A stretch of 64,000 nt of DNA from contig NZ_CP041745.1 in the NCBI RefSeq assembly GCF_007556815.1, positions 2,953,001 to 3,017,000 on the forward strand, in the 5' to 3' direction. Every line of letters starts with the position of its first letter. Position 1 is the first letter of the stretch. Both the position numbers and the translations under genes were made by a program. Of the stretch, positions 1 through 9,524 are shown in pieces. A model generated the notes under the pieces. That model was not told the DNA's origin. It saw nothing but the letters and a program-made list of their open reading frames with translations, and ran no database searches. This DNA is from Paraburkholderia megapolitana (GTDB lineage: Bacteria; Pseudomonadota; Gammaproteobacteria; Burkholderiales; Burkholderiaceae).

Positions 1-65
1 CCGGCGACCAGCCCGCCTGCCATCAGCAATGCTGCAAACCGCTTGGTAAGACGAAGATCAGTCAT
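1..65 (-). CDS. Exported protein, N-terminal fragment (cut by window edge)
   Basis: Only the first ~21 codons of a leftward gene are present. They read MTDLRLTKRF then a hydrophobic stretch AALLMAGGLVAG, a typical signal-peptide beginning with basic residues followed by a hydrophobic core. An AAGGA ribosome-binding site lies about 8 bases before the ATG at 65-63. The cleavage site, and any lipobox cysteine, would lie off the window, so lipoprotein or simple secretion cannot be separated. No function can be given. Confidence 0.5.
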   Translation of the reverse strand, partial: MTDLRLTKRFAALLMAGGLVA

Positions 66-190
66 GTTCGGGGAATCCTTCGCAACGCAACGCCACGGCA
101 AGTTTCCGTGGATCAACCCAGCATTTTACCGATCCAGCGAGAGGATGCGCAAAAAGTAGAGTCAGGGGGTGAAAGTAAGGTGCCCGCACT

Positions 191-715
191 TCAATCGGTG
201 TCGTCGGACGGCGGGTTGGTTTTGACCATGTCGGGCGGCGCGAGCCAGCGGAACGAAGTAAGGCCGCTCCGGTTATACGTACATTGGACTGCGGCCGGCA
301 CTTTGCCTGGTTTCAGCCTGGCCTGCTTCACCGGTGCTGTCGGCGGGTGCAGACCGTCAAACGGGGAACTGAAGCCTTCGCCGGCGCGCCGCGTGGTAGC
401 GGACACCGCGGACGCCGCCGAAGCAGCAGACGCGGCCGCAGCCTCGGAGGCGTCGGATGCCTCGGACGCGGCCGATGCTGCCGTCGCCACCGCTACCTCG
501 GACGCAGCCTTCTGGATTTCCCCCTCGACGACCACTCGCGTGCCGTCGATACCGACACCCGTGTGCGAAACCTTGAGCTTGTCGGCCGATTCGGCGCCCA
601 GCGCGATACGCATCGATTGTTCGCACGCATCCGCGTTGCGGTACACGGCCGTGCATGCAGCCGACAGCGTAGCTGCGGCGACAACGCTGGCGAGTAGGAG
701 AATCCGGGTCTTCAT
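191..715 (-). CDS. Ala/Ser-rich lipoprotein of unknown function
   Basis: This 174-residue protein begins MKTRILLL and has a lipobox LSAAC at about residues 17-21, so it is predicted to be an outer- or inner-membrane lipoprotein. The segment of about residues 24-65 looks like a small folded domain: it contains NADACEQSMR, so a second cysteine, and a GTRVVVEGE strand. Residues ~70-110 are a degenerate Ala/Ser/Glu/Asp repeat (units such as ASEASDASEAA). The C-terminal third is Pro/Lys-rich. The reading frame stays open far upstream, but the lipoprotein signal fixes the start at the ATG at 715-713. No enzymatic motif is seen and I do not recognise the family. The repeat could be a flexible periplasmic tether. 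Confidence 0.65.
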   Translation of the reverse strand: MKTRILLLASVVAAATLSAACTAVYRNADACEQSMRIALGAESADKLKVSHTGVGIDGTRVVVEGEIQKAASEVAVATAASAASEASDASEAAAASAASAASAVSATTRRAGEGFSSPFDGLHPPTAPVKQARLKPGKVPAAVQCTYNRSGLTSFRWLAPPDMVKTNPPSDDTD

Positions 716-943
716 CGAGCTTCCGTGGTTCAGTGCGACGCCAATTGTAACGTAGCGCCCGCCTGCGACGAGATGCGACCGCGGGCATGCATTCGGCGCG
801 CGACTGGCGCGCACCCGCCGTGTACCTGCCAACGCCGCGCGACTGGCAGAATAGCGGCCAGCCGTCGGCCCGTGCCGGCACACGCTAGCGGGCCTCATCG
901 GCACGCGATGCGCCTCGCTTGCGACTACAGGTATTCCATCCGC

Positions 944-1540
944 ATGACCAGTCTCGTGATTCTCGCCGTTGCCGCTTACGCCGCCACCAACATCGACAAC
1001 CTGTGCGTACTGCTCGCCTTTCTCGCCGATGCGCGCGACGGCAAGTATCGCGTGATCGTCGGGCAGTTTCTCGGCTCGGCGGCGCTTGTTGTCATCGCGC
1101 TGGCGGTAGCCGCACTGCTCACGAAGCTGCCGGAGCCCTATATCGGCCTGCTCGGTTTTCTGCCGGTCACGGTCGGCATCGTGAAGGGACGGACATGGCT
1201 GCGCTCGCGTTCCGGTGTGGAACAGGCGGAAGTAGCGAGCGCGTCGCGCGGGTCGTCGCCGTGGACCGTTGCCGGCGTCGCCATCTCCAACGGCTCGGAC
1301 AATCTCGCGGTGTATGTGCCGCTCTACGCCGCGCATTCTGCCGCCGATGCGGTGACGATCACGCTGGTCTTCGCCGCGATGACAGCACTCTGGTGCGCGA
1401 GCGCCGTGTGGCTCGTGAATCATCCGTTGCTGGGGGCGCCGCTGCGGCGCTATGGCGCGGCGATCCTGCCTCTTGTACTGATCGTCATCGGGATCTCGGT
1501 GATCGTGCAGCACGAGGCGTGGCGAGTAGTGATCGGCTGA
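944..1540 (+). CDS. CadD-like cadmium resistance / membrane transport protein
   Basis: This 198-residue integral membrane protein has about five to six hydrophobic helices. It opens MTSLVILAVAAYAATNIDNL; the N-terminal helix containing TNIDN and the central SNGSDNLAVYVPL segment (about residues 115-127) are the paired acidic motifs of the CadD/LysE-like transporter superfamily. Family length is ~200 residues, which favours this ATG over upstream in-frame codons from 725 that would add a non-hydrophobic, Arg/Cys-rich extension. The family exports cadmium or other cations in Gram-positives. The substrate here is unknown. It lies alone, divergent from the lipoprotein gene. Confidence 0.7.
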   Translation: MTSLVILAVAAYAATNIDNLCVLLAFLADARDGKYRVIVGQFLGSAALVVIALAVAALLTKLPEPYIGLLGFLPVTVGIVKGRTWLRSRSGVEQAEVASASRGSSPWTVAGVAISNGSDNLAVYVPLYAAHSAADAVTITLVFAAMTALWCASAVWLVNHPLLGAPLRRYGAAILPLVLIVIGISVIVQHEAWRVVIG

Positions 1541-1708
1541 TGCGCCGACACGCTGTGGGACCAACGTATCGATGCACTGCGGCGCACGCCTTGGCCTCTC
1601 TTCGACACGCCGCAGCCACGCGCATATCGATATACCGATTCGCGCATTTCGCTTTCCAGCGCTGCGCCGCATAATGGCCGTCACTTCACTCCCCACTCTC
1701 CGACCGCC

Positions 1709-2560
1709 ATGCGTACGCCCCGCCTCACGCTTGCGGCGCACTGCGCCGCGTTATCCACGGCGCTACTGCTCGTCGCCTGCGCAACATCGTCCACGAATCC
1801 GCCTGCACCCGATGTCGCGCTCAATGCAGCGATCGCCGGATCGCAGCGCAGCGACGCCGCTAAAGCACGCGACGTTTATCGTCATCCGCAGCAGACGTTG
1901 CAGTTCTTCGCGATCGCACCGACACAACGCGTACTCGAAATCGCCCCGGGCGGCGGCTGGTACACCGAGATTCTTGCGCCCTATCTGCATGATCGCGGCA
2001 CGTTATACGAAGCGCAGTACGTCAGCCCCGCCGCCGATGCCGCACAGGAAGAGCACACGACCGGCGCCGCGTTCGAACGCAAGCTCGCGAGCGCGCCGGC
2101 GCTGTATGGCAATGTGATCGTCGGAACGCTGCATGTGGGGCAGTTCAGCTTCCCTGTGAACGGCACGATCGATCGCGTCTTCACCTTCCGCAATATCCAT
2201 AACTGGATCAAGGATGGTCAGATCGATGCGAATCTGCAGGCGTTCTATGCCGCCTTAAAACCGGGCGGCGAACTGGGTGTGGAGGAACATCGTGCGGCGC
2301 CGGGCACCACGCTGCAACAGATGATCGACAGCGGCTACGTGACCGAAGACTACGTGATCGCTCACGCGCGCGCGGCCGGCTTCACGTTGCTCGCACGCAG
2401 CGAGATCAACGCGAATCCGCAAGACACGAAGGATTACCCGCACGGTGTATGGTCGTTGCCGCCCACCTACCAGGGCGGCACCGCCGACCGCGCGCGTTAT
2501 ACGGCCATCGGCGAATCGGATCGCATGACGCTGACCTTCGTCAAGCCGCTGACGCAATAG
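1709..2560 (+). CDS. Lipoprotein-type predicted SAM-dependent methyltransferase
   Basis: This 283-residue protein starts with a basic/hydrophobic signal and a lipobox LLVAC near residue 24. A Rossmann methyltransferase domain follows: the glycine-rich SAM loop reads VLEIAPGGGWYTEIL (about residues 72-86) and a later strand reads LKPGGELGVEEHR. This matches the family of predicted methyltransferases that carry signal peptides (COG4798). The SAM-binding motif is intact. The puzzle is its predicted location outside the cytoplasm, where SAM is not expected. The gene is monocistronic and converges with the amino acid ABC operon, 12 bases from its end. Confidence 0.75.
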   Translation: MRTPRLTLAAHCAALSTALLLVACATSSTNPPAPDVALNAAIAGSQRSDAAKARDVYRHPQQTLQFFAIAPTQRVLEIAPGGGWYTEILAPYLHDRGTLYEAQYVSPAADAAQEEHTTGAAFERKLASAPALYGNVIVGTLHVGQFSFPVNGTIDRVFTFRNIHNWIKDGQIDANLQAFYAALKPGGELGVEEHRAAPGTTLQQMIDSGYVTEDYVIAHARAAGFTLLARSEINANPQDTKDYPHGVWSLPPTYQGGTADRARYTAIGESDRMTLTFVKPLTQ

Positions 2561-2572
2561 CGGCGTCGAGAC

Positions 2573-3340
2573 TCAGTCGGTCCAGCTTTCCGGCAACGCT
2601 TGCGTGAGCGTCGACACGAAGCTTGCGGTTTCGGCCTGACGCGGCCGTGTGAAGACATCGCGTGCACTGCCGGATTCGACGATTGAGCCGTTGCTCAGAA
2701 AGACGACATCGCGCGCAATCGATGCGGCGAGGCGCAGGTCGTGCGTCGCCATCAGCATCGTCATGCCCTCCTTCGCGAGCTGCTTGAGCACCTCGACGAC
2801 TTCGGCGGCGAGACCCGGATCGAGTGCGGAAGTCGGCTCGTCGCACAGCAGCACATCAGGTGAAGGCGCGAGCGCCCGCGCAATCGCGACACGCTGCTGC
2901 TGGCCACCCGACAACGTGACCGGCCACGCATCGGCCTTGTGTGCAATGCCGACCTTGGCGAGCAGTTCCTGCGCCCGTTCGCGGGCACGCGCCTTGTCCC
3001 ACTTCTGCACGGTCAGCAGCCCTTCCATCACGTTCTCGAGCACCGTGCGATGCGGAAACAGCTGGAAGTTCTGGAACACCATGCCGGTGCGACGACGGAT
3101 CGCGAGCACCGCATCGCGCGAAGGCTTTTCGGTGCGGCTGAATGCGAGCCGCTCGCCGCCGAGTTCGAGCGTGCCCGCCTCGGGAATCTCGAGCAGGTTC
3201 ACGCAGCGTAGCAGCGTGCTCTTGCCGCTGCCCGACGGGCCGATCAACGCGGTCACGTTGCCCGGTTCGAGCGCGAGATCCACGGTGTGCAGCACCTGGT
3301 GGTCGCCGAAATATTTGTCGATACCGGAGAGGCGGATCAT
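2573..3340 (-). CDS. Polar amino acid (cystine-type) ABC transporter ATP-binding protein
   Basis: This 255-residue ATPase has a full-length ABC domain: Walker A GPSGSGKST at about residues 33-41, the signature LSGGQQQR near 143, and a Walker B ending LLCDEPTSALD. It belongs to the GlnQ/HisP/TcyN group that energises uptake of polar amino acids. Its ATG overlaps the permease stop codon by one base (TGATG), so the two genes are translationally coupled. It is the last gene of a three-gene operon (binding protein, permease, ATPase). Confidence 0.88.
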   Translation of the reverse strand: MIRLSGIDKYFGDHQVLHTVDLALEPGNVTALIGPSGSGKSTLLRCVNLLEIPEAGTLELGGERLAFSRTEKPSRDAVLAIRRRTGMVFQNFQLFPHRTVLENVMEGLLTVQKWDKARARERAQELLAKVGIAHKADAWPVTLSGGQQQRVAIARALAPSPDVLLCDEPTSALDPGLAAEVVEVLKQLAKEGMTMLMATHDLRLAASIARDVVFLSNGSIVESGSARDVFTRPRQAETASFVSTLTQALPESWTD

Positions 3341-4017
3341 CAGTTGCCCGACTGGAAAAGTGCATGCCGCCCGAACTTGCGTTCGAGCCGGACCTGCGCC
3401 GAGGACAGTACCGAACTGAACACCAGGTAGATCAACGCGGCTTCAACATAAAGAATGAGCGGCTCGTAGGTCACCGATGCGATGCGCTGCGCGGCCTGGA
3501 AAATCTCCGGCACGGTGAGCACCGCGGCGAGCGACGTGTCCTTGACGAGCGCGATAAACGAGTTCGACAGCGGCGGCAAGGCCACGCGCGCCGCCTGCGG
3601 CAGGATCGCGCGACGCAGTGCCTGGCCGCGCGTCATCCCCATCGAATACGCTGCTTCCCACTGCCCTTTCGGAATCGATTCGATCACCCCGCGAATCACT
3701 TCGGAGTTATACGCGCCGACGTTCAGTGAAAAACCGATGATCGCCGCCGTCAACGGATCGAGCACGATGCCGACGTTCGGCAAGCCATAGAAGATCACGA
3801 AGAGCTGCACGAGCAGCGGAGACCCGCGGATCAACCAGACATAGAAGCGCACGATCGCGACCGCCCACGACGGTCCGAACAGACGCACCAGCGCGACTGC
3901 GAACGCAAGCGCGAGCCCGATCGCGAACGAAACGAGCGTGAGGGGCACGGTGAACACCAGCCCCGCGTACAGCAGGGGCCACAGCGACTGCCCCATCAAT
4001 TGCAGCCATGCCGGCAT
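3340..4017 (-). CDS. Polar amino acid (cystine-type) ABC transporter permease
   Basis: This 225-residue inner-membrane protein belongs to the HisM/YecS family. The EAA loop is clear: GQWEAAYSMGMTRGQALRRA followed by ILPQAARVALPPLSNS, which couples to the ATPase. RGSPLLVQLF and FYGLPNVGI resemble the E. coli cystine permease TcyL (YecS) and its B. subtilis relatives. One permease gene suggests a homodimeric channel. It lies 22 bases after the binding-protein gene and overlaps the ATPase gene by one base. Confidence 0.87.
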   Translation of the reverse strand: MPAWLQLMGQSLWPLLYAGLVFTVPLTLVSFAIGLALAFAVALVRLFGPSWAVAIVRFYVWLIRGSPLLVQLFVIFYGLPNVGIVLDPLTAAIIGFSLNVGAYNSEVIRGVIESIPKGQWEAAYSMGMTRGQALRRAILPQAARVALPPLSNSFIALVKDTSLAAVLTVPEIFQAAQRIASVTYEPLILYVEAALIYLVFSSVLSSAQVRLERKFGRHALFQSGN

Positions 4018-4039
4018 GATTCAGGCGCTCCGTGAGCGA

Positions 4040-4819
4040 TTACTTGGAGACATCCTTGCCGAAATACTTTTCGGAGATTTTCAGGTACGTGCCGTCGGCC
4101 TTGATGTCGGCCAGTGCCTTGTCGATCGCCGCAAGCAGTTCGGGATTGCCCTTGCGGATCAGCACAGCCGATTTATCCGCGTCGCCGGAATCGTCGAGTG
4201 CGGCAATCTTCACCTTCGCATCGGGGCGGTGTTTCTTGAAGTCGAGGTACGACAGCGAGTCGTTCACCGTCGCATCGACGCGACCCGACGTGAGCAGATC
4301 GACCGATTCATTGAAGCCTTGCACACCGACCACCTCCGCACCGTTTGCCACGGCGATCTTGCCGAAGTTGCTGGTCAGCGTGTTGGCCGACTTCTTGCCC
4401 TTCAGGTCGGCGAAAGTTTTGATCGTCGTGTTGTCCGCCCGCACGATCAGCGCCGCGTGCGACGCGATGTACGGCGTGGAGAAATCGTACTTGACCTTGC
4501 GCGCGTCGGTGATCGCCACTTCGTTGATCACCGCGTCGTAGCGGCCCGCATCGAGGCCCGCAATCAGACCGTCCCACTTGCCTTCGACAAACTCCGCCTT
4601 GACGCCGAGACGCTGCGCGATCGCGCGGCCGATCTCCACATCGAAACCGGTCAGCTGATTCGACGCATCGTGAAAGGTGAACGGCGCATAGGTGCCTTCG
4701 GTGCCGATCTTGAACACGCCGGCCGCCTTGACCTGCGCCAGGCCGTCCGCCGCGAACGCCGCGGTCGCGGTGGCGACCTGCAGCAAACCAATCAACAGGA
4801 TGGATCGAATCGACTTCAT
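4040..4819 (-). CDS. Polar amino acid (cystine-type) ABC transporter substrate-binding protein
   Basis: This 259-residue periplasmic binding protein has a cleavable signal peptide (cleavage near AFA-AD, residue 23). The mature part matches the SBP_bac_3 fold: an opening GTEGTYAPFTF motif, LTGFDVEIGRAIAQRLGV, KWDGLIAGLDAGRYDAVIN and YDFSTPY. These are especially close to the cystine-binding FliY/TcyJ pattern. It is first in the operon and has a GGAG ribosome-binding site. Cystine is the best guess; other polar or sulphur amino acids are possible. Confidence 0.85.
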   Translation of the reverse strand: MKSIRSILLIGLLQVATATAAFAADGLAQVKAAGVFKIGTEGTYAPFTFHDASNQLTGFDVEIGRAIAQRLGVKAEFVEGKWDGLIAGLDAGRYDAVINEVAITDARKVKYDFSTPYIASHAALIVRADNTTIKTFADLKGKKSANTLTSNFGKIAVANGAEVVGVQGFNESVDLLTSGRVDATVNDSLSYLDFKKHRPDAKVKIAALDDSGDADKSAVLIRKGNPELLAAIDKALADIKADGTYLKISEKYFGKDVSK

Positions 4820-5039
4820 CAGAATGTGCTCCGTAGGGTGGTTTTGTCGAGACTGACAGCCTCCGCCGCCCGGACGCCGGTCCGGCAGAATGGGGCGGAC
4901 TGTAGCAAACGGCCTTTATTTCCACAACGCATTTTGCGCTGGAAGAATATACCAAGGGGGAATAAGTTAGACCGATCGGATCGCCTTGGCAAGGCTCGAC
5001 AATACGGAGTGTAGCGCGGGCTGCCGCGCTGGTTGACGC

Positions 5040-5070
5040 GGGGTTGGGTCGGGGTTGGGTCGGGGTTGGG
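5040..5070 (+). repeat. Three 11-bp tandem repeats with six G-tracts (possible G-quadruplex)
   Basis: The unit GGGGTTGGGTC is present nearly three times in perfect tandem. This gives six runs of three or four G separated by TT or TC on the + strand. The array ends six bases before the boxA stop codon region, so it lies just downstream of the boxA-terminating operon end. Its G-rich strand is the boxA template strand. Confidence 0.7.
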
Positions 5071-5076
5071 TATGCG

Positions 5077-6309
5077 TCAATAGGTCTCGAGATGCAGCCG
5101 GCCTTCTTTCCTGAGCCGCTGCCACAACGCGTCCCAGTCAAGACCCTGCCCTTCCGCGATCTCTTTCAGCGCCTGAAGCACGCCGTCCTCCATGCCTTTC
5201 AACCCACAGACGTAGATGTGCGTGTTGTCGTCCTTCAGCAACTGCGCGACATCGGGGGCGCGTTCGCGCATCGCATCCTGCACATAGCGTTTGGGCTGCT
5301 TCGGCGTGCGCGAGAACGCGAGGTTCGTATCGATGAAGTCCTTCGGCAGGTTCGTGAGCGGCCCAAAGTACGGCAGTTCCTCTTTCGTGCGCGCGCCGAA
5401 AAACAGCATCAGCTTGCCGGTCGCGCCCTTCAGCCTGCGGCGCCGGCGATACTCGGTCATCGCGCGCATCGGTGCCGAGCCGGTGCCCGTGCAGATCATC
5501 AGTAGATGCGAGTTCGGATGGTTCGGCATCAGGAACGTGCCGCCGAACGGCCCGATCACGTTCACGACATCGCCCTTCTTCAGGTCGCACAGATAGTTCG
5601 AGCAAACGCCCGCGGTCGCGTTGCCGTCGTGATCCTGCACGACGCGCTTCACGGTCAGCGAAACGTTGTTGTAGCCGGGGCGTTCGCCGTCGCGCGGACT
5701 CGCAATCGAGTATTGCCGTGCGTGATGCGCGCGTCCGTCGGCACTCGCGCCCGGCGGCAGAATACCTATCGACTGACCTTCGAGCACCGGGAACGGCGTC
5801 GCACCGAAGTCGAGCACGATGTGATGGATTGCGCTGTCGGTGGCCGCATCGGTGAGGCGGTAGTTGCCGACCACCGTCGCGGTGGTCGGTGCCTTATGCG
5901 TATAGAGATTGACGTGCGGTTTTGCTGCGGACCACGGTGGTACGGTCGAACCACGCACAGTGTCGGTTTGCGGGCCTGGCTCAATGATGTCGCTTGCACC
6001 CGCGTTTTCAGTCGCCAAGGTTGCCACCGGCACTGCGCCCTGCGTCGGCAGCACGTCCCACGTCAGTTGCTCATCGACACCGTACGCATCGGCACGCAGC
6101 AGCGTGCGCCAGTTGTCGATCGCACCGGTCGGGCATGGCGGCACACATGCCATGCAGCCGTTACAGGTATCGGCCTTGACGACGTAGTTGTTCTCGTCAT
6201 GCGTGATCGCATCGATCGGGCACGTCTCTTCGCATGTGTTGCAGCGAATGCAGATCTCCGGATCGATCAGATGCTGCTTCAGGATGTCGATCGATACTGG
6301 CGCGTTCAT
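5077..6309 (-). CDS. boxA: Benzoyl-CoA 2,3-epoxidase, reductase subunit BoxA
   Basis: This 410-residue iron-sulphur flavoprotein passes electrons from NADPH to BoxB for epoxidation of benzoyl-CoA. The N-terminus carries two [4Fe-4S] ferredoxin motifs, C20-C23-C26-C30P and C49-C52-C55-C59P. A ferredoxin-NADP reductase module follows, with the FAD-binding RQYSIAS motif and a [10 protein letters not shown] nucleotide motif, ending ETY. The start at 6309 follows a good AGGAGA site; upstream in-frame sequence lacks family similarity. It lies 32 bases after boxB and is the last gene of boxC-boxB-boxA. Confidence 0.95.
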   Translation of the reverse strand: MNAPVSIDILKQHLIDPEICIRCNTCEETCPIDAITHDENNYVVKADTCNGCMACVPPCPTGAIDNWRTLLRADAYGVDEQLTWDVLPTQGAVPVATLATENAGASDIIEPGPQTDTVRGSTVPPWSAAKPHVNLYTHKAPTTATVVGNYRLTDAATDSAIHHIVLDFGATPFPVLEGQSIGILPPGASADGRAHHARQYSIASPRDGERPGYNNVSLTVKRVVQDHDGNATAGVCSNYLCDLKKGDVVNVIGPFGGTFLMPNHPNSHLLMICTGTGSAPMRAMTEYRRRRRLKGATGKLMLFFGARTKEELPYFGPLTNLPKDFIDTNLAFSRTPKQPKRYVQDAMRERAPDVAQLLKDDNTHIYVCGLKGMEDGVLQALKEIAEGQGLDWDALWQRLRKEGRLHLETY

Positions 6310-6341
6310 GGTTGTCTCCTGCCATGTGCTACGGTCTGTTC

Positions 6342-7769
6342 TTAATTGAACCGCACATATTCGAAGTCGACCGGCTGGCGGTTCACGCCCATCGCCGGTG
6401 GCGCGATCCAGTTCGCGAATTTGCCCGGTTCGCTCACGCAGCCCATCAGCGACGCGACATACGCGCGGTCTTCCGGCGTCGGCAGCCACTTCGCCTCGTT
6501 CGCAGCCCATTCGCTTTCATCGATCACGCGGCCATCCGGCGCAACCCGCACGCCGGCAAACGTGCCGATCTGCCGGTTGAACGCTTTATGCGGCACGGTG
6601 AGACGAAAGTCGAGACCGGCCTTTTCGAGCACCTTGTTCCAGCGCCCCACCCCTGCCACCGAATCCTTGATGTAGTCATCGCGCAGCACTTCGTTCATCG
6701 CATTGAGCATCGGTACTTCGCGCTCGACGAGCTTGCCGTCCTGCACGTCGAGCAACCGATAGTTCTGACCAACCAGTTGATGATCGTCGTCGCGTTTCGT
6801 TTCCTCGTAGCGCCCCTTCAGGCCCGAGCTATAGAACGTCGCCGCATTCGACGAATGATCGGCACCGAACAGATCGATCGTCACCGAGTAGTGGAAGTTC
6901 AGATAACGCTGGATGGTCGGCAGATCGATCACGCCGGCCGCACGGATGCGCGCGACGTCGTCGGTCTGCAGTTCGTTCATCACCTGCGCGGTGCGCTGCA
7001 CGACGCGCGACACGCCCGATTCGCCGACGAACATGTGATGCGCTTCTTCAGTCAGCATGAACTTCGTCGTGCGCGCGAGCGGATCGAAGCCCGACTCCGC
7101 GAGTGCCGACAACTGGAACTTGCCGTCGCGATCGGTGAAGTACGTGAACATGTAGAACGCGAGCCAGTCCGGCGTCTTCTCGTTGAAGGCGCCGAGAATG
7201 CGTGGATTGTCGTCGTCGCCGGAGCGGCGGCCGAGCAGCGCTTCCGCTTCCTCGCGCCCGTCGCGGCCGAAGTAGCGATGCAGCAGATACACCATCGCCC
7301 ACAGGTGCCGCCCTTCTTCGACATTCACCTGGAACAGGTTGCGCAGGTCGTACATCGACGGTGCGGTGAGCCCGAGATGGCGCTGCTGTTCGACCGATGC
7401 CGGCTCCGTGTCGCCCTGCGTAACGATGATGCGACGCAGGTTCGCACGATGCTCGCCCGGTACGTCCTGCCACGCGGCCTCGCCCTTGTGTTCGCCGAAG
7501 TGGATCGTGCGGTCCTGCTCGCCTGGTGCGAGAAAAATACCCCAGCGGTAATCGGGCATCTTCACGTGATCGAAATGCGCCCAGCCGCCCGCATCGACGC
7601 TGACCGCCGTACGCAGATAGACATCGTAGTTGTGCGAGCCGTCCGGGCCCATATCACCCCACCACGACAGGAAGTTCGGTTGCCATTGCTCGAGCGCACG
7701 CTGCAACGCGCGGTCGTCGGCGAGGTTCACGTTGTTCGGGATCTTGTCGCTGTAGTTGATCGTGGACAT
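6342..7769 (-). CDS. boxB: Benzoyl-CoA 2,3-epoxidase, diiron oxygenase subunit BoxB
   Basis: This 475-residue protein is full length for BoxB, which inserts one oxygen atom of O2 into CoA-activated benzoate to give the 2,3-epoxide. Class I diiron motifs are visible: E151-E152-G-R-H155 and E241-E242-A-H244-H245. The opening residues ([13 protein letters not shown]) and the WWGDMGP stretch are typical of BoxB. It sits between boxC (27 bases upstream) and boxA (32 bases downstream), so the oxygenase and its reductase should be made together. Confidence 0.96.
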   Translation of the reverse strand: MSTINYSDKIPNNVNLADDRALQRALEQWQPNFLSWWGDMGPDGSHNYDVYLRTAVSVDAGGWAHFDHVKMPDYRWGIFLAPGEQDRTIHFGEHKGEAAWQDVPGEHRANLRRIIVTQGDTEPASVEQQRHLGLTAPSMYDLRNLFQVNVEEGRHLWAMVYLLHRYFGRDGREEAEALLGRRSGDDDNPRILGAFNEKTPDWLAFYMFTYFTDRDGKFQLSALAESGFDPLARTTKFMLTEEAHHMFVGESGVSRVVQRTAQVMNELQTDDVARIRAAGVIDLPTIQRYLNFHYSVTIDLFGADHSSNAATFYSSGLKGRYEETKRDDDHQLVGQNYRLLDVQDGKLVEREVPMLNAMNEVLRDDYIKDSVAGVGRWNKVLEKAGLDFRLTVPHKAFNRQIGTFAGVRVAPDGRVIDESEWAANEAKWLPTPEDRAYVASLMGCVSEPGKFANWIAPPAMGVNRQPVDFEYVRFN

Positions 7770-7796
7770 GTCGGTTCCTTGTGCGGAATGCGCGCG

Positions 7797-9479
7797 TCAA
7801 ACTCGCGCGACGTCGAATTGCGCCTTGCTGCCCTTGCCGTACACCTTGAGCGCACCCTTCTCGCCCACTGCATTCGGCCGGTTGAAAATCCAGTTCTGCC
7901 ACGCGGTGAGACGACCGAAGATGCGTGTCTCCATCGTCTCCGGCCCGTTGAAGCGCAGGTTCGCTTCGAGACCGGTCAATGCGTCGGGCGACATCGCCGC
8001 GCGCTCTTCGAGTGCGATGCGGATTTCGTCGGCCCAGTCGATGTCGTCGGGTGCTGCGGTCACGAGCCCGAGACGCTCGGCTTCGACCGGGCGGATCGAG
8101 CAGCCAATCTTCGTGCGGACCGCGTCGAGCGGCGCCGCTTCGTCATAGAAGCGTCGCGCGAGGCGTGACTGATGCGTGACCATCGGATACAGACCGAAGT
8201 TGACTTCCGACAGCGTGATGACCGGCTCTTCGTCTTCGTTGCTGGGCAGCGCGGCCATATAGGTGCGGTCCGCCGCGAACGCGAGTTCCGCGAACGTTCC
8301 GGCAAAACACGAACCCGGTTCGATCAGCGCAAACAGCGAGCGCGACGACACGTCGATGCGCGCGAGCGTGCGGCGCAGCAGGCCGATCGTCTCGCGCACG
8401 AACCAGTGCTGCTGGTGCTGCATCAACGATGCGTCGACGGCGAGCAGCGCACGCGCATCGCCTTCGGTGCGGAAGATCCATGTGCCGATGTCGAGCTCGT
8501 TGGTGCGCATCGACAGGATCGCGTCGTCGAGTTCGCGGGCGAAGCGCAGCGGCCACCACTGCGTGCCGGCTACAACGATCCCGTCGATGTCGTCGGGTTG
8601 CGGCGTTGTGGGAGCTTTCGCGGTAAAGGTAGCGGTACGTTTCGCACGATCAATCGCGACGTCGACAGTCGCGTAGCCGAGGCCGTCGCTGCGTTCGACG
8701 CGTTCGATGCGGGTCAGCGCAACACCTTGCGCCTCGGCCGGACGATCGCTGTGCGCAGCAAGTTCGAGCGCGCGCGCCTGGATAGCCTGCTCGAACTGGT
8801 TCGGCTTGACCACTTCGTCGACGAGCCGCCATTCCTTCGCACGCTCGCCACGAATCCCTTCGACAACGGTGCAGAAAATATCCGCGCGATCGTGCCGGAC
8901 CTTGCGCTTATCAGTGAGCCGCGTGAGACCGCCGGTGCCCGGCAGCACACCAAGCAGCGGCACCTCCGGCAACGCAACCGACGACGAGCGGTCATCCACC
9001 AGCCAGATTTCATCGCATGCCATCGCGAGTTCGTAGCCACCGCCTGCGCACGCGCCATTCACAGCGGCAACGAACTTGAGCCCCGAATGACGCGACGAAT
9101 CTTCGATGCCGTTGCGCGTTTCGTTGGTGAACTTGCAGAAGTTGACCTTCCACGCATGCGACGAGAGACCGAGCATGAAGATGTTCGCGCCCGAGCAGAA
9201 CACGCGATCCTTGAGGCTCGTCAGCACCACGGTCCGCACTTCCGGATGCTCGAAGCGGATGCGCTGGATCGCATCGTGCAATTCGATGTCGACGCCGAGA
9301 TCGTAGGAATTGAGCTTCAGCTTGTAGCCGTCGCGAATGCCGCCGTCTTCGGCGATGTCCATGCCGAGCGTCGCGACCTGACCTTCGAAGCTCAGTTTCC
9401 AGTGCCGGTACTGCGCAGGGGCGGTGCGATAGTCGACCGGCTGGGTCGCGAGAGGAGCGACGGTTTCGGCTATGGACAT
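7797..9479 (-). CDS. boxC: 2,3-epoxybenzoyl-CoA dihydrolase BoxC
   Basis: This 560-residue enoyl-CoA-hydratase-superfamily enzyme hydrolytically opens the epoxide ring to 3,4-dehydroadipyl-CoA semialdehyde and formate. The crotonase oxyanion-hole region reads FCSGANIFML, and the second glycine-rich element GACAGGGYELAMACDEI follows. The length (~550-560 aa, two crotonase-like halves) agrees with BoxC. The ATG at 9479 has a GGAGACG site; a longer in-frame start adds 17 unlikely residues. It is first in the catabolic operon and has its own predicted promoter in the 89-base gap after boxR. Confidence 0.95.
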   Translation of the reverse strand: MSIAETVAPLATQPVDYRTAPAQYRHWKLSFEGQVATLGMDIAEDGGIRDGYKLKLNSYDLGVDIELHDAIQRIRFEHPEVRTVVLTSLKDRVFCSGANIFMLGLSSHAWKVNFCKFTNETRNGIEDSSRHSGLKFVAAVNGACAGGGYELAMACDEIWLVDDRSSSVALPEVPLLGVLPGTGGLTRLTDKRKVRHDRADIFCTVVEGIRGERAKEWRLVDEVVKPNQFEQAIQARALELAAHSDRPAEAQGVALTRIERVERSDGLGYATVDVAIDRAKRTATFTAKAPTTPQPDDIDGIVVAGTQWWPLRFARELDDAILSMRTNELDIGTWIFRTEGDARALLAVDASLMQHQQHWFVRETIGLLRRTLARIDVSSRSLFALIEPGSCFAGTFAELAFAADRTYMAALPSNEDEEPVITLSEVNFGLYPMVTHQSRLARRFYDEAAPLDAVRTKIGCSIRPVEAERLGLVTAAPDDIDWADEIRIALEERAAMSPDALTGLEANLRFNGPETMETRIFGRLTAWQNWIFNRPNAVGEKGALKVYGKGSKAQFDVARV

Positions 9480-9524
9480 GGGGCGTCTCCAAATAAATGC
9501 ACGCTGTTCGATGCAGGCTTGATC

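Noticed and set aside
108..755. Rightward 215-residue open frame antisense to the Ala-rich lipoprotein
   Set aside because: It mirrors the Ala-repeat codons of the true leftward gene, has no ribosome site, signal or family feature, and the leftward frame has a textbook lipobox.
716..1741. N-terminal extension of the leftward lipoprotein frame to 516 residues
   Set aside because: It runs antisense through the CadD-like gene, is Arg-rich without family similarity, and would bury the lipoprotein signal.
5040..5070. CRISPR-like or IS-end repeat
   Set aside because: The 11-bp units are contiguous without spacers and no cas or transposase gene is near.
6234..8168. Rightward 644-residue open frame opposite boxB
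   Set aside because: Product of GC-rich codon bias on the complementary strand; boxB on the other strand is a complete recognised gene.
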